A stretch of 17,782 nucleotides of DNA from Fidelibacterota bacterium (GTDB lineage Bacteria > Fidelibacterota > Marinisomatia > Marinisomatales > J089), in assembly GCA_003695105.1 (NCBI GenBank), contig RFIZ01000008.1, forward strand, positions 1 through 17,782, in the 5' to 3' direction. How positions within the stretch are numbered: position 1 is the stretch's first letter; the number at the start of each line of letters is the position of its first letter. Both the position numbers and the translations under genes were made by a program. Under the pieces are notes generated by a model. That model searched no databases. It saw only the letters and a list, made by a program, of their open reading frames with translations, and had not been told where the DNA came from. Below, piece by piece: positions 6,937 through 14,815 of the stretch.

Positions 6937-9900
6937 GTGTCGGTTTCACGTGAAACGATTCTCTCCCCGTCGGAATTCGCCCGTACCCTGCCCGCTGTTC
7001 CGGTAGACACAGAGCCGGGTGCAGGAGAGCGAACACCGGTAGATTTATCGCCGCTGTTGCTGGTTCAGATCCTTTCGCAGGCGACAAAAGCAGTGCTCCT
7101 GTCCTGTCCGGACGATCGGACCGCGGAAGATCTCTATCGTCTGTATTACAATTTCGATCCCGGTCACGCCTTTTATTTCCCGTCGCGGAGCAACAAGCGG
7201 GAGGCGGTGCAAGGCTTCGGGGTGCTGAACGAACGCTACCGTGAAGAAACGGTTCGCATGATCAGACAAGGGACGCCGGGCTTAATTTTTACCACTTCTT
7301 TCGCTCTGGAGGAACCTGCTTTCACACCTGCGAAGAAGCAGGAAAAAGAAATTCGGCTCCAAGTCGGATCAACCCAATGTACCCGGGAAGATCTGATTGA
7401 AAAACTGAACAGCTGGGGCTATGAATCGGTTCCCACCTGCAGCGACCCCAAATCCTTTGCCGTGCGAGGCGGAATTGTCGACGTGTTTCTTCCCTATTCT
7501 GCCCATCCGCTGCGAATCGAATTTTTCGGTAACACCGTGGAATCCTTACGTCTTTTCAATCCCCTGTCTCAGCGGCGGATCAAAGAAGTAGAGTCATTCA
7601 TCCTTTTGCCTCCATCCCAATTGCCGGAATACGAGCCGGAACTTTCGTTCCTGGAAACATTTCCTGAACAGGACCGGGTGGAAATCCGGATGACAGCTAA
7701 CCAATTGTCGCTGTCACCATCCCCGCAAACACCCATTCCCCGAACGCTTCCCGTACAGAAATTTCAGGATGTTTCGCTTTCCTGGATTCGGTCACATGAA
7801 GATGCCTTCCGGGAAATAGTGGAGTCTTTTTCCAAAACATTCGTATTTCTGGAAACCCAGGAGCAGCTCCAGGCAATCCAGCCCTTTCTGTCGAATGGGG
7901 TTCAATTAGTACTGGGGTCTGTCGAAAGACATTTTCAGATGGGAAAACAGTCGGTCCTGGGTCTGTCAATCGCCCGCCTCTTTCGTCGAAACAGCACCGT
8001 GAATACTCGCTGGGATTTGTCCGATTATCGGTACCAATCCCGCATCTCTTCCTTCACTGACCTGGACTGGGGAGATTATCTGGTCCACCGGGATTACGGG
8101 ATTGGTCGCTATCGCGGCCTGGAAATCATTCCATCAAAAAAGGGGACTCAGGAATGTATCCGGATTGATTACCGCGACGGTGGAAAAGTATACGTACCCG
8201 TCGAAAAATTTGACCGTGTCCATCGACTGAATGTTTCAGAAGAGCACCCTCCCGAGTTATCGACCCTGGGTACCAGCCATTGGCAACGGGAGTTGCGACG
8301 TGTCCGCTCTTCCGTTCAGGAGGTGGCTCAGGAAATCATCGAAACCTATCGCTCCCGGCAACGATCCCGCGGCTTTCGCTATGACCCCGTGAACGAATTG
8401 TATGAAGAACTGGTGGCCTCCTTTCCCTATGAAGAGACCGCAGATCAAAAGAAAGCTATTGAAGATGTTATGTCCGATTTGGACCGTCCGCAGCCGATGG
8501 ATCGCCTCATCTGCGGTGATGTAGGATTTGGCAAAACCGAGGTGGCTCTGCGCGCCATCCTTCGCGTGGTTATCAGCGGGAAAAAAGTGTTGTTCCTGGC
8601 ACCGACCACCATCTTGGCTGATCAGCATTTTATTTCTTCCCGTTCCCGACTGGAGCCTCTGGGTGTACGGGTAGAGCTACTTTCTCGTTTCCGCACGAGG
8701 AAAGAACAAGCCGAAATTTTGGAACAGATGCTGCGCGGACAGGTCGATGTCGTCATCGGCACCCATCGCTTGCTGTCGAAAGATATTCATTTTCCGGACC
8801 TGAGCTTATTGATCATTGACGAAGAACACCGGTTTGGGGTTCGCCACAAGGAAAAATTCCGCCAATTGAAACATTCCCTGGATGTGCTGACTCTCACCGC
8901 TACTCCCATCCCCAGGACCCTACAACAATCGCTGAGTGGAATCCGACAAATCAGCCGCATTGAGACGCCACCCAAAACCCGGAAACCTATTCTTACCGAA
9001 ATCCATTATTTCGACTGGGAATCCATTCGCCGTCACCTTCAGTTTGAGCTGGACCGGAACGGTCAGGTCTATTTTTTACACAACGATGTGCTTTCTCTGC
9101 CCTTTTATGCCGAAAAGTTACAGAAGATGTTTCCGGATGCATCTATTGCCGTGGCTCACGGTCAAATGAGCAGCCGTGAACTGGAACGGATTGTTCTGGC
9201 CTTTTTTGCCAACCAGATTGACATTTTGGTCTGTACCACTATTATCGAATCCGGGTTGGATGTAACCAACGCCAATACGATCGTCATCAATGAAGCTCAT
9301 CGTTTTGGTCTGGCCCAACTTTACCAGATTCGGGGCCGGGTGGGGCGAGGGCATCGGCAGGCCTACTGTTATCTGTTGATACCCCCCGGGCGGACATTAC
9401 CTCCCCAGGCCCACCAACGACTCAAAGCCATCGAACAATTCACTTCCCTGGGTTCCGGGTATAACGTAGCCCTCAAAGATTTGGAAATTCGGGGTGCAGG
9501 CAATCTTTTTGGTTACAAACAGAGCGGGCATCTAGCCAAGGTGGGCTTTGATTTATATTGTCAAATTTTACAGGAAGCGGTCAACGATTCGATGGGAAGG
9601 AACCAGGTACCCTCTCCTCCGGTGATGGCCATCCAGGAAGATGCTTTCATCCCGGAAGACTATATGCCCTTAGTCCAGGATCGGCTGTACTTCTACCAAC
9701 AGATTGCCACCGTCGCATCCCTGCCTGAATTGCAGGAAATTGAAGAGGAAGTACGAGACCGGTTCGGCCCTCTGCCTCAGCCGACGGTAAACCTGTTGCA
9801 GGCGGCATATTTTAGAATACGGTTTACGGGTACTCCGCTCCGCAAAGTCCATTACCACGCCCACCGATTGCGACTGGAGTTTGGCGAGTTGCCCGGAGAT

Positions 9901-10071
9901 CCGTCCAGTCTTTCCTTGATGACTTCAGTTCCCCAATCGCAGGGAGATCCTTACCGCTTTCTTCCCGGTTCCGGGGAAACATTGACGCTGGAAATTTCCT
10001 CCGCCACCAAGTCCTGGGAGCTGTATCTGAGACAGTACGCGGAAATGCTTTCCACCCTTTCCGATAGATAG
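6937..10071 (+). CDS. mfd: Transcription-repair coupling factor Mfd
   Basis: Mfd pushes RNA polymerase stalled at DNA damage off the template and brings in UvrA for nucleotide excision repair. The order of domains is normal. A UvrB-like N-terminal module occupies about 30-340. The RNA-polymerase-interaction (CarD-like) domain begins near 376 with DWGDYLVHRDYGIGRYRGLE. The translocase has Walker A GDVGFGKT (527-534), a DEEH box (628-631), TATPIPRT from 654 and GRVGRG (800-805). A TRCF C-terminal domain ends the protein. At 1044 residues it is about 100 shorter than E. coli Mfd, with the trimming apparently in the N-terminal part. The GTG start at 6937 lies five bases past mnmG. Codons 3-7 (VSRET) are written by the second parS site, so the extreme N terminus may be shaped by DNA-level selection. 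Confidence 0.96.
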   Translation: MSVSRETILSPSEFARTLPAVPVDTEPGAGERTPVDLSPLLLVQILSQATKAVLLSCPDDRTAEDLYRLYYNFDPGHAFYFPSRSNKREAVQGFGVLNERYREETVRMIRQGTPGLIFTTSFALEEPAFTPAKKQEKEIRLQVGSTQCTREDLIEKLNSWGYESVPTCSDPKSFAVRGGIVDVFLPYSAHPLRIEFFGNTVESLRLFNPLSQRRIKEVESFILLPPSQLPEYEPELSFLETFPEQDRVEIRMTANQLSLSPSPQTPIPRTLPVQKFQDVSLSWIRSHEDAFREIVESFSKTFVFLETQEQLQAIQPFLSNGVQLVLGSVERHFQMGKQSVLGLSIARLFRRNSTVNTRWDLSDYRYQSRISSFTDLDWGDYLVHRDYGIGRYRGLEIIPSKKGTQECIRIDYRDGGKVYVPVEKFDRVHRLNVSEEHPPELSTLGTSHWQRELRRVRSSVQEVAQEIIETYRSRQRSRGFRYDPVNELYEELVASFPYEETADQKKAIEDVMSDLDRPQPMDRLICGDVGFGKTEVALRAILRVVISGKKVLFLAPTTILADQHFISSRSRLEPLGVRVELLSRFRTRKEQAEILEQMLRGQVDVVIGTHRLLSKDIHFPDLSLLIIDEEHRFGVRHKEKFRQLKHSLDVLTLTATPIPRTLQQSLSGIRQISRIETPPKTRKPILTEIHYFDWESIRRHLQFELDRNGQVYFLHNDVLSLPFYAEKLQKMFPDASIAVAHGQMSSRELERIVLAFFANQIDILVCTTIIESGLDVTNANTIVINEAHRFGLAQLYQIRGRVGRGHRQAYCYLLIPPGRTLPPQAHQRLKAIEQFTSLGSGYNVALKDLEIRGAGNLFGYKQSGHLAKVGFDLYCQILQEAVNDSMGRNQVPSPPVMAIQEDAFIPEDYMPLVQDRLYFYQQIATVASLPELQEIEEEVRDRFGPLPQPTVNLLQAAYFRIRFTGTPLRKVHYHAHRLRLEFGELPGDPSSLSLMTSVPQSQGDPYRFLPGSGETLTLEISSATKSWELYLRQYAEMLSTLSDR
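6943..6956. promoter_or_regulatory. parS centromere site 2 (inside the start of mfd)
   Basis: This is a second exact copy of GTTTCACGTGAAAC, identical to the copy at 5050-5063. It falls within codons 3-7 of mfd, so the same bases serve as ParB target and as coding sequence. Chance occurrence of two identical 14-base palindromes 1.9 kb apart near an origin is negligible. The site lies roughly 5.3 kb from the proposed oriC, within the range where origin-proximal parS sites are commonly found. Confidence 0.88.
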
Positions 10072-10085
10072 TGTAGTTTTTCTTT

Positions 10086-10907
10086 ATGGATCGACGGATA
10101 AATTTCCTCTTCGCCCTTCTATTAGTCGGTTGTTCTAATCAGAATAACCCTGAGCCCGCGGCCACTCCGGACAATCCCGTAGTAGCGCGGGTCAATCAAG
10201 CTCAACTGACCCGCCGGGAAGCGGAAGCACGACTGCTTTCATACGAACAACATCCCGTTTCTATGGAAGATGTCATCAATCAGTGGGTGAACGAAGAATT
10301 ACTCTACCAGGCCGCACTGCAGGAAAACCTGGACCAGGATCAGACCCTGGCCCGGATGGTAGAAGACTATCGTCGGAAACTATTGGGAAAGACTTTTCTC
10401 GAAAGCAAGATCCATCATATCCAACCGGTCACGGCTCAGGAGATCAAAGACTATTATACGGCCAACCGATCCATGTTCGTCCGCAATACCGACGAAGCCA
10501 GGATATACCATTTTATTCTGCCTACGATCCAGGAAGCCAAAAATGTATTCCGCCTTCTGAGCGCCCCTTCTTCCGGTGAAGAACGGAGAGAACTTTTTAC
10601 CAAATATCACGTTGATGCAGTAACTGTCAGGAAAGGATTTCTTTTGCCGGAACTGGATGACGTCATCTTCCATAGCCGATCCCGGGCCAAAATATTGGGT
10701 CCCATCCAATCTTTTTCCGGCTATCATGTGGTCGAAATCCTGGATCGCTATCCCAAGGGTTCTCCCAAAACCCTGAACCAGGTATACGACGAGATCTATC
10801 AGCGATTGATCACGGAACGACAGAACCTTTCGGCCCTGAAACTGATAGACAGTCTTCGAATAAATTCACATATTGAAGTACTTATGGAGAATGAACCTCA
10901 TGAATAA
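10086..10907 (+). CDS. Parvulin/SurA-like lipoprotein, degenerate isomerase domain
   Basis: This 273-residue protein has a lipoprotein signal: a short basic start, a hydrophobic stretch, then a lipobox L-V-G-C with the lipid-bearing cysteine at 16. The next residue is serine rather than aspartate. A SurA/PrsA-like N-terminal helical region (about 30-125) includes VVARVNQAQLTRREAEARL. Residues about 137-222 resemble a parvulin domain: EARIYHFIL stands in for the usual RHIL strand, and LGPIQSFSGYHVVEI matches the end of the fold. The GGDLG-type central motif is missing, so isomerase activity is doubtful and a chaperone role is more likely. The gene starts 14 bases after mfd and overlaps surA by eight bases, implying a shared transcript and a joint role in envelope protein folding. 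No Shine-Dalgarno sequence is obvious. Confidence 0.8.
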   Translation: MDRRINFLFALLLVGCSNQNNPEPAATPDNPVVARVNQAQLTRREAEARLLSYEQHPVSMEDVINQWVNEELLYQAALQENLDQDQTLARMVEDYRRKLLGKTFLESKIHHIQPVTAQEIKDYYTANRSMFVRNTDEARIYHFILPTIQEAKNVFRLLSAPSSGEERRELFTKYHVDAVTVRKGFLLPELDDVIFHSRSRAKILGPIQSFSGYHVVEILDRYPKGSPKTLNQVYDEIYQRLITERQNLSALKLIDSLRINSHIEVLMENEPHE

Positions 10908-12189
10908 ACCCCGGAGGTCACTGGGTATTACTCTTCTTTTACTTTCCTGTCTCTGGGCACAGGAGCAGCCACAATATATCGAGGGTGTGGCGGCCATCGT
11001 GGGTGAAAACCTGATTCTGAAGAGCGATGTGGCTCAACTGGCCTCCATGACAGCCATGCAACAGCGGATCGATCCTCAGCAAAACCCGGACCGGTTCATC
11101 CGGCTGCAACAGGAAGTGTTGAACTCCCTGATAGACCAGAAGATCATGTTGGAAATGGCCAAGCTGGATTCAGTTGAAGTGGAGGATAAAGAAGTGGAAT
11201 CAGCTCTGGATCAACAGATCCAGAACATTATCGCTCAGGCAGGCAGCGAGGAAAAAGCCGAAGAAATGCTGGGCCAGTCGCTCAAGTCTTTCCGCCGTGA
11301 ATTCTGGCAGGACATGCACGATCGGCTGGTTACAGATCGTTATCAACAACAATTGCTGAACAAGATTCAGATTACTCGTAACGAAGTAATTGATTTTTTT
11401 CATACCTATCGCGACAGTTTGCCTCCCTTTCCCACGGAGATCAAGCTCCGTCACATTCTTCTCCCGGTGGAACCCAGTCCCGAAAAGGAAGCCCAGACCC
11501 GGAATTTTCTGGACAGTCTGCGCCAGGAAATCATTTGGGGAAATCTCACCTTCGAAGAGGCGGCGGACCAGTATTCACAGGATCCGGGTACCCGCGGACG
11601 GGGAGGGGATCTGGGCTTTGTACGACGCGGAACCCTGGTGCCGGAATTCGAAGTCGTGGCCTTCACTTTACCGGTGGGGGATATCAGCGAACCGGTCCGA
11701 ACGGACTTCGGCTACCATCTGATTCAGACGCTGGATCAGAAAGGAGACCGAATCCACGTGCGCCATATTCTGGTGAAGCCCGAGATTTCGGAAGCCGACG
11801 AAAGCCGGGCGTATCAGTGGGGTACCACCTTGATGGACTCCATTCACACCTTGGATGATTTCAAGGCTTTTGCCAAACGATATTCAGCCGATGACCAGAC
11901 CAAGGATATCGGCGGCGATTTGGGATGGGTCAATCCAAGTGAATTCTCCATTCCGGAACTGGCGGAGGTGGTTCCTTACCTGGAACGCGGAACCTGCAGC
12001 CGTCCGGTCAAAACCGACTACGGATACCATTTGCTCTGGCTCGAAGATGTTCGTCCCGGGGGTATACCCAATTTGGAAACGCATTGGTCCCGCATTGAAG
12101 AACTGGCGTTGAATCACAAAAAGATGGTCTGGTTTCAGGATTGGATCCGGGAAGCCCGGAAACGATTTTCGATTGTCGAAAACCAATAG
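10900..12189 (+). CDS. surA: Periplasmic chaperone / peptidyl-prolyl isomerase SurA
   Basis: SurA escorts outer-membrane proteins across the periplasm. With the ATG at 10900 the protein has 429 residues and an N-terminal export signal (MNKPRRSLGITLLLLSC) whose cleavage is ambiguous: after LWA, or at the cysteine of LLSC as a lipoprotein. The chaperone N domain begins IEGVAAIVGENLILKSDV. Two parvulin domains follow. The first runs from about 180 (KLRHILL, GGDLGF near 235, FGYHLIQ), and the second from about 286 (HVRHILV, GGDLGW near 338, YGYHLLW). An in-frame ATG at 10891 and a TTG at 10873 are possible starts, but GGAG at 10886-10889 is spaced correctly only for 10900. The gene overlaps the preceding lipoprotein gene by eight bases and is the last gene before the proposed origin. 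Confidence 0.93.
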   Translation: MNKPRRSLGITLLLLSCLWAQEQPQYIEGVAAIVGENLILKSDVAQLASMTAMQQRIDPQQNPDRFIRLQQEVLNSLIDQKIMLEMAKLDSVEVEDKEVESALDQQIQNIIAQAGSEEKAEEMLGQSLKSFRREFWQDMHDRLVTDRYQQQLLNKIQITRNEVIDFFHTYRDSLPPFPTEIKLRHILLPVEPSPEKEAQTRNFLDSLRQEIIWGNLTFEEAADQYSQDPGTRGRGGDLGFVRRGTLVPEFEVVAFTLPVGDISEPVRTDFGYHLIQTLDQKGDRIHVRHILVKPEISEADESRAYQWGTTLMDSIHTLDDFKAFAKRYSADDQTKDIGGDLGWVNPSEFSIPELAEVVPYLERGTCSRPVKTDYGYHLLWLEDVRPGGIPNLETHWSRIEELALNHKKMVWFQDWIREARKRFSIVENQ

Positions 12190-12563
12190 TTATCCACTCC
12201 AGTTATCCCCCGGTTTTTCCAGAGCCTTCGTCCGCAGATGTTATGTTTCTTCTGGATGGGAGAAAGATGTTTATCCCCGCTTCCGCTCGCGGTTGTTCAC
12301 CGAAAACTCCTCTGTTTTCCACAACGATAACGGGCCGGGTTAACGAAGAAAAAACGGCCTGATTTCCCACGCTTATCCACTCTATCCCCAGGCCTAATAA
12401 ATATAAGTCTTCTTTTCTTAGTTCGGATGAATCATTTTATTCAATTTTCTCTTCGGTGGAAAAGGCAAAATTCCTTGTGAAACGGACAGAATTTCGGTAA
12501 TCTCGAAAGCTTCATTAGCCGCGAAAACATTTAATCCTACAAATCAACTTTTGCAGGACTCAC
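12190..12563. other. Probable replication origin oriC (surA-dnaN gap)
   Basis: This 374-base gap is the longest non-coding stretch in the window. DnaA-box-like sites all read on the plus strand: TTATCCACT at 12190-12198 and 12373-12381, TTTTCCACA at 12315-12323, and weaker TTATCCCCC at 12203, TTATCCCCG at 12271 and CTATCCCCA at 12382-12390. The last two boxes touch, then a GC-rich GGCC leads into an AT-rich region. This is the order of a basal unwinding element (boxes, GC step, DnaA-trios, opening region) as described for Bacillus subtilis. The neighbours dnaN, recF and gyrB support an origin. None of the boxes is a perfect TTATCCACA, so they may favour cooperative binding. A weak promoter-like pair, TTGTGA (12475) and TAATCT (12498), may serve dnaN. 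Confidence 0.8.
12391..12452. other. Candidate DNA unwinding element with DnaA-trio-like repeats
   Basis: Immediately right of the paired boxes and a GGCC step comes an AT-rich run beginning CTAATAAATATAAG and continuing with TCTTCTTTTCTTAG and ATCATTTTATTCAATTTTC. The triplets CTA, ATA, CTT, CTT and TTA, read from 12394 onward, resemble the top-strand form of DnaA-trios (complement GAT-like), though the repeat is imperfect between 12400 and 12409. The strand and spacing relative to the boxes are correct for DnaA filament extension and helicase loading. The assignment rests on layout, not on a perfect motif. Confidence 0.55.
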
Positions 12564-13679
12564 ATGAAAATATCCACATCCAAATCTGAACTGCTGAACA
12601 CCTTACAAAAACTTTCCAAAGCTGTGCCGGCTCGTTCGACACTTCCCATTTTGAGTTGTGCCCTCTTCCGGGTGGAAAATGATACCGTCTTCCTGCGAAC
12701 AACTGATTTGGAAATCACCCTGGTTTCCCGTCTGACCGCCAGCATCGAAGAGCCGGGTACTGTCGCCATTCCGTTGCAAACGTTATTGGAAATCACCGGC
12801 GCACTGCCGGATGGACGATTGACCATTGCCAGCAATCCCCAGAACAAAGTGGAAATTTTTACCGACACCGGTGTATACGATCTTATGGGGAAACCAGCCG
12901 AGGAATTTCCGGCTCTGCCTGAAGTGCAGGATCAACGACCGATTCAGGTGTCGGGCGACGTCTTGCAATCCATTATCCACATGACTTTGTTCGCCGTGAG
13001 CCGGGATGAACTGAAACCGGCCCTGACGGGAGTCTTTTTCAAATTCGAACCGGATCGACTGACGGCCGTTTCCACCGATGGGCATCGCCTGGTTCAATAC
13101 ATCGTTCGGGATTACGAAGACGGGGAATTTTCCGGCGAAATGATTGTGCCGCGCAAGTTCCTCAGCTTGATGAATACACTGCTGAATGCCTCGGATGAAC
13201 TGGATTTGTCCCTCAGTGAAAACCATCTTACGGCGGTGGTCGGAGACGATTCGGTCTACACCCGGGTCATCGATGAACGGTTTCCGGATTATGAATCGGT
13301 TATTCCCCGGGACAATGATAAAAAGCTGGTGGTCAACCGGGACGAATTTTTGGGTTCAGTTCGGAGGGTGTCCATTTTTTCCAACAAATCCACCCAGCAG
13401 ATTGCGTTACGATTGAATAGCGAGCGCTCACTGATTACGACCGAAGACCCGGAGAAGGCGTCCCGGGCTCAGGAAGAATTAAAAGCTGAATATGAGGGGG
13501 AAGACCTGGTGATCGGGTACAACGCTCTCTATCTGAAAGATATCGTTTCCCATATCAACGATGAGAAAGTCGTCGCTCAATTCAAGACGCCCATCAGCGC
13601 GGCTCTGTTCTATCCGCAGAATCCTACGGAAAACAGGGATGTCACCATGCTGCTCATGCCCATTCGTCTGAATGATTGA
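12564..13679 (+). CDS. dnaN: DNA polymerase III beta sliding clamp
   Basis: The beta clamp is a ring-shaped dimer that holds DNA polymerase III on the template and serves as a docking platform for many repair and replication proteins. The 371 residues match the family end to end: start MKISTSKSELLNTLQKLSKAVPARSTLPILS, the LRTTDLEI strand in domain I, FAVSRDELKPALTGVFF and STDGHRLV in domain II, and the terminal strand VTMLLMPIRL in domain III. AGGA at 12555-12558 is a good ribosome binding site five bases before the ATG. The gene opens a co-directional run with recF, dciA, gyrB and gyrA. It lies next to the proposed origin but not next to dnaA. Confidence 0.98.
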   Translation: MKISTSKSELLNTLQKLSKAVPARSTLPILSCALFRVENDTVFLRTTDLEITLVSRLTASIEEPGTVAIPLQTLLEITGALPDGRLTIASNPQNKVEIFTDTGVYDLMGKPAEEFPALPEVQDQRPIQVSGDVLQSIIHMTLFAVSRDELKPALTGVFFKFEPDRLTAVSTDGHRLVQYIVRDYEDGEFSGEMIVPRKFLSLMNTLLNASDELDLSLSENHLTAVVGDDSVYTRVIDERFPDYESVIPRDNDKKLVVNRDEFLGSVRRVSIFSNKSTQQIALRLNSERSLITTEDPEKASRAQEELKAEYEGEDLVIGYNALYLKDIVSHINDEKVVAQFKTPISAALFYPQNPTENRDVTMLLMPIRLND

Positions 13680-13732
13680 GCGGAGGCGGTAGTTGTCCGG
13701 CCGCTGGACAGGGTCGATACTTCAACTTTTCT

Positions 13733-14815
13733 ATGCCCATCAAGGAAATTGAATTGGTTTCATTTCGCAACCACGCCCACTACACCCAGACGTTCACCCC
13801 TTCAGTGAATGTGTTGTGGGGACCCAACGGTGCCGGTAAGACTTCGATCCTGGAAGGCATTCACCTGCTTTCTATCGGGAGAAGTTTTAAAACACCCAGG
13901 ACCCGTGACTTGCTCCGGAAAGGGGATCCCTTTTTTCAGGTGCGGGGCCGCTTCGAAGACCGCGGATCGGACATGGAAGTCCAATGGAATCAGATGGAGA
14001 ATGGAACCAAACGTATTCTCTTGAACGGCAAGGCGGTGGCGCGCACCCGTGACATTGTCGGGAAAAATCCGGTGGTCGTTCTCAGTCCGGAAGAAGAAAT
14101 CATCGTCCGGGGGAGTCCTGCCGACCGCAGGAAATATTTCAATCGGGTGTTTTCGGTCCTGTCCAGCTCTTATCTGGATACATTATCGACCTATCAGCGA
14201 ATCTTACGGCAGCGGAATGCCTTTCTGGCCGGAGCCGGGGACCGCACAGAGCCAGGCAAATCCGAACTGGATGCCTGGGATCATTCCTTGTCCAGGGTGG
14301 GAATGAGTCTCTGGCGTGAACGACAAATCTGGCTGGATAAATTTGCGGCTGAACTGGATCGTTCCCGGTCCCGTTTTTTCCCGGAAGCATCGCTTTCCTG
14401 TACGTCTTTACCGGTGCCGGTCAATTCGCCGGAGGCCTACCAGGAACAACTGATCTCCAATCGCAACCGGGATCTATTGCTGGGGAGGACCACCTTCGGA
14501 CCGCATCGTGACCAGATTGAATTTGAATGGTTCGGCGAATCACTGCGGGAGTTTGGATCCCAGGGGCAGCAAAAGCTGGTGTTGACCTTGCTCAAGATAA
14601 CGGAGTTTGAACTGATACGAACCGAGACGGAGAAAACACCCACCTTCCTCCTGGACGATCTGTTCGCCAAGCTGGATTTTGATCGCTCCCGCAGGATCGT
14701 AGCGTTGCTGAATTCGGGGATTCAGACGATCATAACCACGACGGATCTGATGGATATGGAACACCACGGGCTGGAAATCAAACCGGGGGAAATAAATACC
14801 GTCAAGCTGGGTTGA
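13733..14815 (+). CDS. recF: DNA replication and repair protein RecF
   Basis: RecF is an SMC-like ATPase that works with RecO and RecR to load RecA at gaps in single-stranded DNA. The ATG at 13733 gives 360 residues with a typical family start, MPIKEIELVSFRNHAHY. Key motifs are Walker A GPNGAGKT, SIGRSFKT, the ABC-type signature FGSQGQQK, and Walker B TFLLDDLFAKLD. An in-frame TTG at 13676 would overlap dnaN by four bases but adds a glycine-rich leader with no family counterpart, so I reject it. The space between dnaN and this ATG (53 bases) holds no obvious ribosome binding site for 13733. The stop shares its last base with the dciA start. Confidence 0.95.
   Translation: MPIKEIELVSFRNHAHYTQTFTPSVNVLWGPNGAGKTSILEGIHLLSIGRSFKTPRTRDLLRKGDPFFQVRGRFEDRGSDMEVQWNQMENGTKRILLNGKAVARTRDIVGKNPVVVLSPEEEIIVRGSPADRRKYFNRVFSVLSSSYLDTLSTYQRILRQRNAFLAGAGDRTEPGKSELDAWDHSLSRVGMSLWRERQIWLDKFAAELDRSRSRFFPEASLSCTSLPVPVNSPEAYQEQLISNRNRDLLLGRTTFGPHRDQIEFEWFGESLREFGSQGQQKLVLTLLKITEFELIRTETEKTPTFLLDDLFAKLDFDRSRRIVALLNSGIQTIITTTDLMDMEHHGLEIKPGEINTVKLG

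Noticed and set aside
10873..10899. TTG at 10873 or ATG at 10891 as the surA start
   Set aside because: The GGAG at 10886-10889 is downstream of the first and only one base from the second. The ATG at 10900 has correct spacing and yields a clean signal sequence.
12356..12394. GGCCT...AGGCC inverted repeat as a surA terminator
   Set aside because: The arms are only five bases, are far apart, enclose the DnaA boxes and are not followed by a T-run. The GGCC is better explained as the GC step of the origin.
13676..13732. Upstream TTG start for recF overlapping dnaN
   Set aside because: The added residues (glycine-rich leader) have no counterpart in RecF, whose family N terminus begins at the ATG at 13733.
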